NCBI RefSeq assembly: GCF_900497595.1 | Contig: NZ_UFQO01000001.1 | Coordinates: forward strand, 372,001-436,000 | DNA from: Treponema pectinovorum | GTDB taxonomy: Bacteria > Spirochaetota > Spirochaetia > Treponematales > Treponemataceae | Length of the DNA: 64,000 nt | Direction: 5' to 3' | Part shown: piece after piece, positions 8,530 to 19,100 of the stretch | How the letters are laid out: the number at the start of each line of letters is the position of its first letter | How positions within the stretch are numbered: the first letter of the stretch is position 1 | Position numbers and translations under genes: made by a program | Notes under the pieces: model-generated | Database searches by the model: none | What the model was told of the DNA's origin: nothing | Seen by the model: only the letters and a program-made list of their open reading frames with translations

Positions 8530-9392
8530 TGGGGCTTTTTAGTCACATAGAAAATCAAAAACGCTCCACAGGACTTTTGGCTCGTGTTGCAAAACTTGAA
8601 TCAAAAAATCAAGATGAAAATTTAAAAATCGATTTTTATTCGCTCTCAGATTTGCTAAGTATAAAAAAGTATGGCATTTTTTCGCGAATATCGGATTTTT
8701 TTGTAATGAGCGATTCTTGTGGATTTGATTTGGAAACAATTTCCTATTCCCTTTCTACAAAAGATTTTTGGAATGGCTTTAATTTTGAAGATGAAGTTTG
8801 TAAGATTTTTTTTGATGAGAAAAAAAACCCTTTTTTGCAACTTTTTTCTCCTAAAGAAAGGCTCAATATTGATTCCATTTGCATTTTTCCTTTTGATTTT
8901 TCTGGCGAGCGAGCATACTTTTTAGTTGCAGATGAAGATTGTTCAAATAAAGATTTTGCAATTTTAAAAAGCCTTGTTCCAGTTTCTCTTTTGGAATCCA
9001 ATTTTGAAAACGATTATTTTGAAAAAGGTCTTAATCTCTGCCCTGCACAACTTTTTATTGGAACCTCGAAACTTTCTTTGCAAAATGAATTTTACGATAA
9101 AGATGAAAAAATTTCTAAAATAATGAAATTTACCGCTTTTAAGCAAATCTATTTCTATTTAAAAAAACTTTTTCCACCTCCAAATGCTTGTTTTTTTGAC
9201 GAAAGCGGAGAATTCAAAATTGCGATTTTTTCAAAAGAAGAGATTAAGATAAAAATCTTGGAAATACTGATAAATGATTATTTAAAATCTTTTTTTAACA
9301 AAACATCACTTTCAAATATGATTTTAATAAAAGCAGGCACCTGTAACGATAAAAAAGGACTTACAGACTTTTTGACACAGGGAAAATTTTAG
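8529..9392 (+). CDS. Conserved protein of unknown function in the Maf operon
   Basis: A 287-residue soluble protein rich in Phe, Lys and Ser, with no signal peptide or membrane segment. Its start overlaps the stop of the acidic protein by one base, and the next gene starts on its last base, so the three are translationally coupled. The alternation of hydrophobic strands with short helices in the first 160 residues would fit a PAS/GAF-type fold, but no diagnostic motif was found. Context suggests a role with the acidic protein or the Maf proteins. No function is assigned. Confidence 0.7.
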   Translation: MGLFSHIENQKRSTGLLARVAKLESKNQDENLKIDFYSLSDLLSIKKYGIFSRISDFFVMSDSCGFDLETISYSLSTKDFWNGFNFEDEVCKIFFDEKKNPFLQLFSPKERLNIDSICIFPFDFSGERAYFLVADEDCSNKDFAILKSLVPVSLLESNFENDYFEKGLNLCPAQLFIGTSKLSLQNEFYDKDEKISKIMKFTAFKQIYFYLKKLFPPPNACFFDESGEFKIAIFSKEEIKIKILEILINDYLKSFFNKTSLSNMILIKAGTCNDKKGLTDFLTQGKF

Positions 9393-10885
9393 TGACAACT
9401 TCAAAAACTGCAATAAATTTTGCTCTTGCAAAAAATGGCGAAAAAACTTGCACATTGGATGGCATTTATTTTCATTCATCTTATTCGCCTTCAAAAGAAG
9501 CACAAAAATTTGTTGAAAGCGTGAATTTTAATTTTATTCCGTCCTGCATTTTAATCATTGAACCTGGACTTTCTTACTGCGAGCAATTTTTAAGGAACAA
9601 ATTCCCAAACGCAAAGTTATATGCAATAAGAATTTTTAAAGATTTTTATAAAGCAGACAACCTTTGGGATGAAGTGTTTTATTTTTTTGAAACAGAAAAT
9701 TTTGCTCAAAAACTTTATTCAGCACTTTCTGAAGAAGCCTTGCTTTCAGCAGGAATCTTAAACCTTCCTAGTTGCAATTCTGCAATACCAGATTTAACTC
9801 AAAGAGTGTGGTCAGAAATAAAAAAAGCAATTTTAATTTCAAACAACGTCCTTCTTACCCGCTCCTATTTTTCAAAGAAATGGTTTTTAAATTCTCTTAA
9901 TTTTTTTTCTCTTCTAAAAAAAGTTTACATTCCAAAAAGATTTTCAAAGGACATAATAGTTACCGCTTCTGGCTCTAGTCTTGAATCTTCACTAAAAAAT
10001 ATAAAGTCTTTTAGAAGCGAGTTTTTTATTTTGGCATTGTCATCTTCGCTTCCTGTACTTTTAAAAAGAGAAATAATTCCTGACATGGTCTTGAGTACGG
10101 ACGGAGGTTTTTGGGCAAAAAAACATCTTGAATTCAATTCAAAAACACAAAAATTGCTTCAATCAACGATTTTTGCTTTTTGCGATGAAAGTGCTTTTCC
10201 AAAAAAAATATTAAAAAATAATAAGATTATTCCACTCTGCTATGAAAAATCTCTTGGAGAAGTTTTTTTTAAGGAATTTGAGATTCCCTTTATTTATGCG
10301 CTCAGAAACGGAACTGTAAGCGGAACGGCGGCGGCTCTTGCACTCGCTCTTACAAGTGCAAATGTATATTTTTGTGGCTTAGACCTTGCCCCAAATCCGA
10401 GTTTTCAACATGCAAGGCCAAATGTTTTTGAAATACGAGATGAAAATTTTGACAGAAGGCTTTTTACTAAGGAAACAAGGCTTGCTTCTTTAAGATTCAA
10501 TTCAACTCCTTCACTTGAAATTTATGCAAATTGGTTTAAATCTCAAAACGAAAATTTTTATAAAAGGATTTTTCGGCTTTCTTCAAATTGGAAATATTCT
10601 AACAACCTTTTTCCACTAAAGGATTTGGATTGGAAGAACATAAGATTTTGCAAAAATCACGATAAAATTCTTTTTGATGAAAAAAAAGTTGTTGTTTCAA
10701 AAAATCAACTTTTAAAAATCGCAGAAAAAATCATTTTGGATAAAAAAAACATTGGAGAGTTATTTCCGAAAGAAAATTTAATTTTAGCGCGTTCAAAAGA
10801 TGAAGATGAAGGAAAAAAAATCGAGGAAGAAATTAACTTAAAAAAACTTGCTCTTATTGAAAAAATAAAAAGGCGATTTTTATGA
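9392..10885 (+). CDS. Maf-type (DUF115/MptE-like) motility-associated protein 1
   Basis: A 497-residue protein beginning with GTG. The central domain carries the DUF115 signature: TASGSSLESS (191-200, a nucleotide-sugar-binding-type loop), then SSSLPVLLKREIIPD and the glycine-rich stretch RNGTVSGTAAALAL before FCGLDLA. Maf proteins transfer nonulosonic acids such as pseudaminic acid to flagellins in other bacteria, and treponemal flagellins are known to be glycosylated. The first loop reads ASGSS rather than the AAGPS of its neighbour, so the two copies have diverged. The next gene overlaps it by four bases. Substrate is inferred, not seen. Confidence 0.82.
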   Translation: MTTSKTAINFALAKNGEKTCTLDGIYFHSSYSPSKEAQKFVESVNFNFIPSCILIIEPGLSYCEQFLRNKFPNAKLYAIRIFKDFYKADNLWDEVFYFFETENFAQKLYSALSEEALLSAGILNLPSCNSAIPDLTQRVWSEIKKAILISNNVLLTRSYFSKKWFLNSLNFFSLLKKVYIPKRFSKDIIVTASGSSLESSLKNIKSFRSEFFILALSSSLPVLLKREIIPDMVLSTDGGFWAKKHLEFNSKTQKLLQSTIFAFCDESAFPKKILKNNKIIPLCYEKSLGEVFFKEFEIPFIYALRNGTVSGTAAALALALTSANVYFCGLDLAPNPSFQHARPNVFEIRDENFDRRLFTKETRLASLRFNSTPSLEIYANWFKSQNENFYKRIFRLSSNWKYSNNLFPLKDLDWKNIRFCKNHDKILFDEKKVVVSKNQLLKIAEKIILDKKNIGELFPKENLILARSKDEDEGKKIEEEINLKKLALIEKIKRRFL

Positions 10886-12336
10886 AAAGCTTTTATACAA
10901 AAATTGAAAATTCGAAAACAGGACTAAAAATCCCTTTTATTCAAGAACATTCCCTTTGTTCAAAATACGATCCAGAAAAAGAAGCAAAAATTTTTGCAGA
11001 ACAATTTTCAAAAGAAACCAGATTTTTTGTAATTGTAGGTCTTGCAGGTGGCTATCACATAAAAAAATTGTTGAACGACAATAAAAACAGAAAGATAATC
11101 GTAATCGAAAATCTAAACGAAGATTTTGATTTTCTTTGTGAAATCGACTGCTGCAAAGAACTTTCTAAAGATAAAAGAGTCGTTTTTTCAACTCCAGAAA
11201 AACTTTTTCGAACAATAATAGACAACTATCTTCCTTCTTTTTACGGTTCTCTTAATTTTGCAATTTTGCGTTCATGGGAAAATATCTTCCCTAAAAATTG
11301 TGATTTTATAAAGCAGATAATAAAACAGGCTCTCGATGCAGTTCAGGCAGATTTTTCTGTTCAAAGTCATTTCGGAAAAATCTGGCAAAAAAACATAATG
11401 GAAAATTTACAACTTTCTCCTTCTGTAAATAATTTTGAAAAAAATCTTTCTTTTATAAAGGAGCAAAAAACAAGAAACGCATTGATAGTTGCGGCAGGTC
11501 CTTCGTTAGACGAAAATATAAAATCATTAAAAAACAAAAAAGATTTTTACTGCATAATCTCGACGGATACAGCTCTTCCTGTTCTTTTAAAAAATTCTAT
11601 AATTCCGCAGGCAGTGGTAACTATTGACGCACAGATGATATCGCATTGCCATTTTTTAGAAGATTTAGGTAATTGCCAAGATACAGTTTTCTTTTGCGAC
11701 CTTTGTTCTAACTCCGCAATCGCAAAAAAACTATTAAAACTCCACAAAAAAATCGTATTTTTTTCTTCTGGCCATCCACTTTCTGCTTTTGCTTCTAACT
11801 TCTGCGGAAATAACTTTATAAAATTAAACTCTGGAAGCGGAACTGTAACGATTGCCTGTGCAGATTTGGCATTTACTTGTGGATTTTTAGAAGTCGAATT
11901 TTTTGGCGCAGATTTTTCATATTTAAACGGAAAACCTTATGCACGAGGCACATATCTCGATATTTTATATCAAAAAAATCAGAATCGCATTTTTAATTGT
12001 GAAACAAAATTTGTTGAATTGATGTTCAGAGGCAAATTAAAAAAGATAAAACAAGGCGTATACACAAATTCAGTTTTAGAAAGTTATAAAGCTTCTCTGG
12101 ATTTTTTTATCGCTTCCAAAAAAAATGAATTTTTGGGAAATCTTACCAATTTTGATTTTTTATCGTTTAAAAAAGAATTTAAAAAGCAACTTTTGCTTTT
12201 ACCAGCTGATTTTATCGACAGTTTAGATAATCCATATTTTTTAACACTTCTTCCGTTAATGGCCTTCTACGAGAAAAAACATTCCATAACCGAAAGTTAT
12301 AAACTTGCACGCAATACCGCCTTACGATATACTTAA
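10882..12336 (+). CDS. Maf-type (DUF115/MptE-like) motility-associated protein 2
   Basis: A 484-residue paralogue of the preceding protein. An N-terminal Rossmann-like part has VGLAGGYH (52-59) followed by IIVIENL. The DUF115 core has VAAGPSLDENI (203-213), STDTALPVLLKNSIIP and NSGSGTVTIACADLA ahead of FFGADFSYLNGKPYARG. The motifs are closer to the family consensus than in copy 1. It overlaps copy 1 by four bases (ATGA) and is followed after 5 bases by a membrane protein. A flagellin glycosyltransferase role is likely from the family; no flagellin gene lies in the window. Confidence 0.86.
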   Translation: MKSFYTKIENSKTGLKIPFIQEHSLCSKYDPEKEAKIFAEQFSKETRFFVIVGLAGGYHIKKLLNDNKNRKIIVIENLNEDFDFLCEIDCCKELSKDKRVVFSTPEKLFRTIIDNYLPSFYGSLNFAILRSWENIFPKNCDFIKQIIKQALDAVQADFSVQSHFGKIWQKNIMENLQLSPSVNNFEKNLSFIKEQKTRNALIVAAGPSLDENIKSLKNKKDFYCIISTDTALPVLLKNSIIPQAVVTIDAQMISHCHFLEDLGNCQDTVFFCDLCSNSAIAKKLLKLHKKIVFFSSGHPLSAFASNFCGNNFIKLNSGSGTVTIACADLAFTCGFLEVEFFGADFSYLNGKPYARGTYLDILYQKNQNRIFNCETKFVELMFRGKLKKIKQGVYTNSVLESYKASLDFFIASKKNEFLGNLTNFDFLSFKKEFKKQLLLLPADFIDSLDNPYFLTLLPLMAFYEKKHSITESYKLARNTALRYT

Positions 12337-12341
12337 AAATC

Positions 12342-13523
12342 ATGACCAAAAAGACATTCAACTTGATTTCAATCTTTATAGTAGCAATTTTTTTACTAGC
12401 GCTATCGTATTTTGTTAGTGGAATTTTAATTGAAAAATTAAAGGGTGAAGAACGAGCAGATTCAATTTTTCAAAATCTTGCCCAAAATACACAGATGGCT
12501 TGTTCTAAATATGCGTTAAGTTCAAACGAATTTTCTAATCTTTTTATAAAATCTATTGGAAATTTAAAAAATTATGAAAAAATCACTCTAAAATTAGATG
12601 ACGAAATTTTATTTTCTTATCCAAAAAATGTTGAAAATTCAAAAGCAAAAAATATAAAAAACTATTCGGCGAAGATAAAAACAAATCAAAACAATATCGT
12701 AGAACTCGATGTTTCAATCTTCAAGTTAAATCCCAATCTTGTATTTAATTATGCAAAAAATTCGTTTTTTATAATTTTGATAGGCACTTTAATTTCTTTT
12801 GCATTTTTAATCTTTGCAAAAACAGATAGAACCGAAGTCGAGATTTCGATTGCAGATGAAAATTCAAAAAAAATTGAAATTAACTCCCATGACGAACAAC
12901 AAGAGCCTTTTTTGACAGAAGAAGAAAAAAAAGTTTTATTTGAAGATGAGGAAGATAAAAAGGAAAATATACAGACTCAAAATCTGCAACTTAAAGAAGA
13001 ATTTATAGAAGATAAAAAAATAGAGAATAAAATAACAATTAAAAGAGAAGAAAGCCTCTTGGCAAATCTTGAAGAAGCGTTGATTGAATCAGTTGCTAAA
13101 GATGAAGATTTTTCTGTTTTAATCGTTAGAAGTGAATTTTTTAAGAAAGATGAAAATTTTTTAGAAGATGAAAACCTCGAAATTTTGAACTGCTTTGATG
13201 GAGCTTTAAATTTGAATTGTTCTGTTTATGAATACGGCTCGTTCGGTTATGCGATTTTTATAAAAAATTCAAATCTAGACCAAAGTGTTGCACTTTCAGA
13301 AAAACTGCTAGAAAAAATAAACAATTTAATTGCAAAAACTAACAAATCAGTTCCTGTTACGATGGGAATTTCTGCAAGGGCAGGAAGAACTTTGAGTGGC
13401 GAAAGGATATTAAAAGAAGCGAGCGAGGCAGAAAAGCATGCTCAAAATGAGCCTTCTTCTCCAATAATCGCGTTTAGGATAAATCCTGAAAAATATAAAA
13501 ATTTTATCTTAAACAACAATTAA
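12342..13523 (+). CDS. Membrane protein with degenerate GGDEF-like C-terminal domain
   Basis: A 393-residue protein with two membrane segments (about 7-29 and 142-159) around a 110-residue external domain. A highly charged linker (about 165-240) follows. The last 150 residues (about 243-390) resemble a diguanylate cyclase fold: a strand near GYAIFIKN where GGDEF would sit, then VTMGISARAG and the helix SGERILKEASEAEKHA, like the conserved end of GGDEF domains. The active-site sequence itself is missing, so it should not make c-di-GMP. It is the last gene of the operon. The fold call is an inference. Confidence 0.65.
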   Translation: MTKKTFNLISIFIVAIFLLALSYFVSGILIEKLKGEERADSIFQNLAQNTQMACSKYALSSNEFSNLFIKSIGNLKNYEKITLKLDDEILFSYPKNVENSKAKNIKNYSAKIKTNQNNIVELDVSIFKLNPNLVFNYAKNSFFIILIGTLISFAFLIFAKTDRTEVEISIADENSKKIEINSHDEQQEPFLTEEEKKVLFEDEEDKKENIQTQNLQLKEEFIEDKKIENKITIKREESLLANLEEALIESVAKDEDFSVLIVRSEFFKKDENFLEDENLEILNCFDGALNLNCSVYEYGSFGYAIFIKNSNLDQSVALSEKLLEKINNLIAKTNKSVPVTMGISARAGRTLSGERILKEASEAEKHAQNEPSSPIIAFRINPEKYKNFILNNN

Positions 13524-13531
13524 GAAAACGT

Positions 13532-14170
13532 TTACTTGCTTTTCTCTTCTTTTTCTGTTTTAACTTCTTTTGTTTCTGTTGGATTATCGAGTGCTTCGTT
13601 AATCTTATCCGAAATATTTTTTAGGTTTTCGTTATTTGGAAACTTCTCGGCGAGTATATAAAATTGAACTTCTGCGTCCTCTGTTCGACCGATGTAGAGC
13701 AAGAGCGTTATGTAATTTTCTAAAACAGAAGAATCATTTGGATATTTTTGGCTCAAATCCTTGTACATCAAAATTGACTCGTCTATCTTTCCAGACATAC
13801 CTTTTATATATGCAAGCGAAAGAGCAAGATCTTTATTATCTGGATCTAATTTTATTAAATCTTCATAGCAAGAAAGCGCTTTTTCATAATCCCTTGCAAG
13901 TGCATACGCTCGTGCCATCTTATAATACGCACTCAAACGCAACGACTTATTTTTCATCGCAAGAGAATAATATTGGGCTGCCTTATCGTATTTTTTTAAA
14001 TCCATATAGCCTTCTGCAATCGCAAAATATTCAGAAGCTATATTCTTTGCGATAATTTGAGTTTCGCCAGGAACCTTAAAAGCGTTGCTTGTCTGGCATG
14101 AATATAAAAAAAGAGAAAAGAGAATAGAATATAAAATCGATTTTATTTTATTCGAGTACGGTTTCTTCAA
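13532..14170 (-). CDS. TPR-repeat lipoprotein
   Basis: The preferred start is TTG at 14170, giving [11 protein letters not shown] before a hydrophobic core and a lipobox LYSC, a normal lipoprotein signal. A longer frame from ATG at 14224 would put 18 extra residues before the signal and overlap the upstream gene further. After the lipid-carrying Cys come about four tetratricopeptide repeats (for example [29 protein letters not shown] and [22 protein letters not shown] in part), then a charged Lys/Glu tail. It is probably a membrane-anchored scaffold. It overlaps the end of the UPRT-like gene and is the last gene of the ileS-led cluster. Confidence 0.78.
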   Translation of the reverse strand: MKKPYSNKIKSILYSILFSLFLYSCQTSNAFKVPGETQIIAKNIASEYFAIAEGYMDLKKYDKAAQYYSLAMKNKSLRLSAYYKMARAYALARDYEKALSCYEDLIKLDPDNKDLALSLAYIKGMSGKIDESILMYKDLSQKYPNDSSVLENYITLLLYIGRTEDAEVQFYILAEKFPNNENLKNISDKINEALDNPTETKEVKTEKEEKSK

Positions 14171-15185
14171 TTTTTGCCAACTGATTTCTATATAATTCTG
14201 AAATATTTGAACCATAGTCTGCAATTAGGCGAATTATGTTTCTTGGTTTTTCTTTTTTGTCGCAACCGTTAAGCCTGTCGCCTGCATCACCTAAGCCGGG
14301 CATTATATATGCCTTTTCGTTTAACACAGGATCGAGCCAAAGCGTGTAACAGGTACAATTTTCCAATGCTCTTGTAACGCGTAAACTTCCTTTTAGTGCT
14401 GAAATTACGTTAAAGAATTTTATAGATTTAGGGCGAACTCCATTTTGTAAAAGATATTTTACAACTGTAACTAGCGAACCACCTGTAGCGTTCATAGGAT
14501 CTGCAAAAATTAAATCCTTCCCATCTAAATCTTCGAGGTTAAAAAAAGACTTTTTTAAATCGAGAACGTATTCCATATCGTCTTCGTTTTTTGAATCATC
14601 ACGATTGATTTTAAAAAGTGCAAAAGGAGTTACATATTTGTGGCTTGAATACTCTTCAACTTCTTTTGACATTATTATGCTTGGCAAAAGAGCACCGCGG
14701 AGCATAACGCACATAACTGAATTTTCTATCTGGTTGTCTATATCAGGAATTTTATGAACTGCATAATTTTGCACGGGATTATTAACTGGAGTTTTTACAA
14801 CGATATGCCCCTTGTTGCTTTCAAAATGATCTGTAAAAGCGAGGCGAAAAAGCATTTCGTATGCACGCTGAACATAATATATAAACTCCTGATGGCCTGT
14901 GTTTACATCGCGCAATTTTGAAATAACCCTACTCGCTTCAGCATGGCTCCCTGCATCTGTCTCAAAAGAAAAAACTTTTATCCTTTCATGTTCACGGCAG
15001 ATTCTCTGCAATTCGTGTCCCATCTTATCGAAATTTTCCACAACACTCTTTTTGTCGAGCGGCTCAAAAGAGTTTATAGTTTTTTCATACATGCTTTCCA
15101 AAAGTTTTATGTCTTTAAAATCCTGCTCTTTTAGATAACCGTCCATGTCTTCGGCTTTTAGGATGATTTTTTCACTGCTTTTCAT
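14148..15185 (-). CDS. Uracil phosphoribosyltransferase-like protein with N-terminal extension
   Basis: A 345-residue protein whose C-terminal 200 residues match uracil phosphoribosyltransferase. The PRPP-binding loop is DPMNATGGS (229-237) and the uracil-binding end is [12 protein letters not shown] (296-307). Ordinary UPRT is about 210 residues. Here about 130 extra residues, mostly helical and charged, precede the catalytic part. The enzyme would make UMP from uracil and PRPP for pyrimidine salvage. Note Asn in place of the usual Leu in the PRPP loop (DPMLATGGS). It lies in a minus-strand cluster after a lipoprotein gene. Confidence 0.82.
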   Translation of the reverse strand: MKSSEKIILKAEDMDGYLKEQDFKDIKLLESMYEKTINSFEPLDKKSVVENFDKMGHELQRICREHERIKVFSFETDAGSHAEASRVISKLRDVNTGHQEFIYYVQRAYEMLFRLAFTDHFESNKGHIVVKTPVNNPVQNYAVHKIPDIDNQIENSVMCVMLRGALLPSIIMSKEVEEYSSHKYVTPFALFKINRDDSKNEDDMEYVLDLKKSFFNLEDLDGKDLIFADPMNATGGSLVTVVKYLLQNGVRPKSIKFFNVISALKGSLRVTRALENCTCYTLWLDPVLNEKAYIMPGLGDAGDRLNGCDKKEKPRNIIRLIADYGSNISELYRNQLAKIEETVLE

Positions 15186-15207
15186 TTTTTATACTCCGTT
15201 TTCTAAA

Positions 15208-16113
15208 TTATTTTATCAAATTCAGCAACTGATTATATGTAAGGGAAATGTCCGTAATCTGCACGGAAGTTTCTCCTGTCTGAACTATTTTTGCAGGAAC
15301 TGGAAAGAGTGCAAGTTTTAACATCTTTACGCTTGCCTTTGCAACTGCACTACTAGAAAGAATTAAATCTAATTTCAAGGCAAAAGTTTTATCGGCATTT
15401 GACTCTACAAGGCTTCCGCTCAAAGTTACAAGACCTAAGCTTACAACCTTGCCCAAAAAATTTTTTACAAAAGCTGCTGGATTTTGAGAATAAAAGCGAA
15501 TCTCTCTTCCATCGTTATCTTTTAAAAAATTATAAATTTCGTCAGACAAAACTTTTGAGTCTTCAGAATCCTGAATTTCTTCTGCCTTTAAAATCAACCT
15601 TCGCTGTTCGCTTACATAACGCTTTAAAATGGGAGCAACATTTGCCGCTACAAACAAAACAGAAGATTCAGGACTTGCAACTTGAATTCCAAACTGTTCA
15701 GAAGAATAGTATTCCATAGGCAGTGCCGTTTGAGTCGAAAGGCTTTGTTTCCAGCCTTTTTTTTCTGCTAAAGCGATATTTAAACCTATTTTTGGATAAC
15801 TTCCTTCAAGCGCAATTTGAAATTCTCCGTCGGAATTTGTAGAAATCGCTATGTTTTTTGAGCGACTTGCTATCGTTTTTGCATCGCCTTCTTTCATTCC
15901 AGCCATTTTTACCATCGCATACTCTACGAATTTTTGGTTTGAATTTGCAGGAATATAGATTAAAAAAGGAGCGTCACCATCAATCAAATTCAAAATATCA
16001 ACTGGCTCTATTTTTGGAGTTGATTTACATGAAAAAAAAGATAACACAAAAAAAAGAGAGGTAAAAAGGATTTTTCCCTTTAAAAACCTCCCCGAATTTT
16101 TACACTTTTGCAA
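15208..16113 (-). CDS. Lipoprotein of unknown function
   Basis: About 302 residues from TTG at 16113, the start that gives a sensible signal peptide (MQKCKNSGRFLKGK, a hydrophobic core, lipobox FFSC). Longer frames begin at GTG 16122 or ATG 16161 inside ileS. A strong GGGGAGG lies just after the TTG, but no ATG, GTG or TTG follows it at ribosome-site spacing, so the true start is uncertain. The mature part (SLVESNADKTFALKLDLILS and similar) looks like a beta-rich periplasmic protein. No family was recognised. It overlaps the end of ileS by 14 bases and precedes the UPRT-like gene. Confidence 0.68.
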   Translation of the reverse strand: MQKCKNSGRFLKGKILFTSLFFVLSFFSCKSTPKIEPVDILNLIDGDAPFLIYIPANSNQKFVEYAMVKMAGMKEGDAKTIASRSKNIAISTNSDGEFQIALEGSYPKIGLNIALAEKKGWKQSLSTQTALPMEYYSSEQFGIQVASPESSVLFVAANVAPILKRYVSEQRRLILKAEEIQDSEDSKVLSDEIYNFLKDNDGREIRFYSQNPAAFVKNFLGKVVSLGLVTLSGSLVESNADKTFALKLDLILSSSAVAKASVKMLKLALFPVPAKIVQTGETSVQITDISLTYNQLLNLIK

Positions 16114-19100
16114 TGCTCGCACTCCAAGTTTTGTCATCAGCGTCGATTGAACTTGCATCACAAAGGTTTTGACACCACTCCTGTCGCTTTGTAAGTGTTG
16201 TCGAAGAGATTAAATCCTCAAACATTTCAAAAGCGGCTTTTAAAGTTTCATCTCCACTGACTTTCAATTCGATAAAATCTTGAACAGTAAGACCTTTTTC
16301 CTTTCTCAAAGCCTGAATTCCACGTATTAAATCGCGCACATAGCCTTCTTTTTTAAGCGAATCGGTAACTTTTGTTTCAAGACCAACAGTTATTGTTCCG
16401 TCATTTATAACTTTTAAATCTTCTTTTTCTGTTCGCTCAACTATTATCTTCTGGCTGTCGAGTTCAATCTTTTGCCCTTCAACTTCTATCGAAACAGTTT
16501 TTCCAGCCAAAACAGCTGCAATATCAGCATTTGAAAGAGTTGTTATGATTTGAGCAGCGCTCTTCATCTTTGCACCAAGTTCTTTTCCAAGAGTGCGGAA
16601 ATTCGCCTTTGCCGAATACTGAACTAGTTCATCCTCCCTTTCGTGAAAATGAACGCTTTTTACGTTTAACTCTTCGGCAATCGCATCCTGCATATCTTCC
16701 AAAACTTTTCGTTCTTCTTTATCCAAAGTTACGATTTCTGCTGATGAAAGTGGCTGGCGATTTTTTAAGTTAAATTGATTTCGCAAGGAACGTCCCATTG
16801 AAACTGCCTTTTGAACTGTTGCCATTTTAAATTCCAAAACAGTATCGCGCTTATTCTCGTCAGATTCAGGATAATCCATCAAATGCACGGATTCCTTATC
16901 TTCTGGGAGTTTTAAATTCTGCCACATCTCCTCCGTTAAAAAAGGAATAAAAGGTGCTGCTGTAAGACAAAACGCTCTCAACACGCTGTAAAGGGTTTCG
17001 TATGCTTCTGTCTGGTCAAGAGAATTTTCATTTCTTGAAAAACGCTTTCTCGAACGGCGGATATACCAGTTGTTCAATTCACCAATAAAACTTACCAGAG
17101 GATCGATTGCAGAACTTAAATCGTAAGCATCCAAAGCAACAGAAACATCTTTTATCATCTTTTGGGCAACGGAAATTATCCATGCATCCATAGGATTTTG
17201 CGGATTTTTGTCGTCAAAATAATGTCCTGTAGATTTGTAGCCTTCCACATTTGAATAGCTTATAAAAAAGTTGTATGCAGACCAGAGTGGAATTATTATA
17301 TTTTTTAAAACGTCGCGAACTCCGTTATCTGAATAGCGAAGGTCATCTGCTTTTACAACCGCAGAATGCGTTAAAAACAAGCGCAGAGCATCGGCTCCAA
17401 ATTTGTTTATCGCATCAACTGGGTCTGTGTAATTGCGCAAAGATTTTGACATCTTCCTTCCGTCTTCTGCAAGAACAAGTCCGTTTACTATGCAATTCTT
17501 AAATGCAGGTTTGTCAAAAAGATGGCTTGCAAGAATTGTCAAAGTGTAAAACCAGCCGCGAGTCTGATCCAAACCTTCAGAGATAAAGTCTGCCGGAAAG
17601 TGATTTTCAAAATATTCTTTATTCTCAAAAGGATAGTGCTGCTGTGCATAAGGCATTGAACCAGATTCAAACCAGCAGTCAAAAACTTCTGGAATTCTGT
17701 GCATTGTGCCAGTTTTGCATTTTGGACAGGTAAAACTTATCTTATCTACAAATTGTTTGTGCAAGTCATCAGGATAAACTCCAGATAAATCCTTTAATTC
17801 CTGCCGTGAGCCAACACAAAGCGAGTGCTTGCAGTCTGCGTTGTCGCATCTCCAGATTGGAATAGGGTTTCCCCAATAACGATTACGACTTACAGCCCAG
17901 TCGCGACTTCCTTCGAGCCACTTTCCAAAACGTCCTTCTTTTATGTGCGAAGGCTGCCAGTTGATTTGAGAATTTGCACGCAAAAGATTGTCGTGATAAT
18001 CTGCAACCTTTACGAACCACGAACCTATTCCACGATAAATAAGAGGACTTGAACATCTCCAGCAATGTGGATATGAGTGTTCATACTGCTCTTTTTTTAC
18101 AAGTTTCTTTTCTAATTTTAAGCGTTCTGTCAAATCCTTGTCGCAGTCTTTTACAAATCTTCCTTCAAAATCCGGCACTTCTTTTGTAAACTTACATTCA
18201 GCATCTATTGGCTGGATATTTGGAATTCCTGTTCCTTGAAAAATCTTATTGTCGTCTTCGCCAAAAGCTGGAGCAATGTGTACTATTCCAGTTCCATCTT
18301 CTGTAGAAACATAATCCGCATTGAACATCCTGAATGCACCCTGTTTGCATTCCTGTTTTGAAATCTCAGAGCACTTTGAAGGCTCACTCAAATAAGCAAA
18401 ATAAGGGAAAAGAGGTTCATAAGTCGTTCCAACAAAATCGATTCCCTTTTTTCTAGCGAGGATTTCATATTCATCTTGATTTTTATAATAGGAAGAAAGC
18501 CTTGCTTCTGCCATTACATAATAGTCGCCAGACGCTTTGTCTAAAATCTTAACATAGTCAATTTCAGGTCCCATACAAAGACCAAGGTTTGAAGGAAGAG
18601 TCCAAGGCGTTGTAGTCCAAGCCAAAAAATAAGTTCTTCCATTTTCTAAATCCAAATCTTTTAAAGGCGAAGGAGCTTTTAAAATCTTAAAACGAACGGT
18701 TATCGCTGTATCTTTTACATCTTTGTAGCCTTGTGCAAGTTCGTGAGTCGAAAGCACAGTCGCACAGCGAGGGCAATAAGGCAAAATATATTGACCTTCA
18801 TATATTAGTCCTTTGTCCCAAAGCGATTTTGCAACCCACCATATGCTTTCCATAAAATCTGGATTCATAGTCTTATAATCGCGGTCAAAATCAACCCAGC
18901 GACCCATGCGGGTAATCGTTTTTTTCCATTCGGCAGTATATTTTAAAACCGAAGCCTTGCACTTATCGTTAAAGTTTCCTATTCCGTAGGCTTCAATTTC
19001 GTGTTTTGAATTTATACCGAGTTCTTTTTCTATCAAATTTTCTACAGGAAGCCCATGGCAATCCCAGCCAAAACGGCGGTCAACGTGCTTTCCTTTCATA

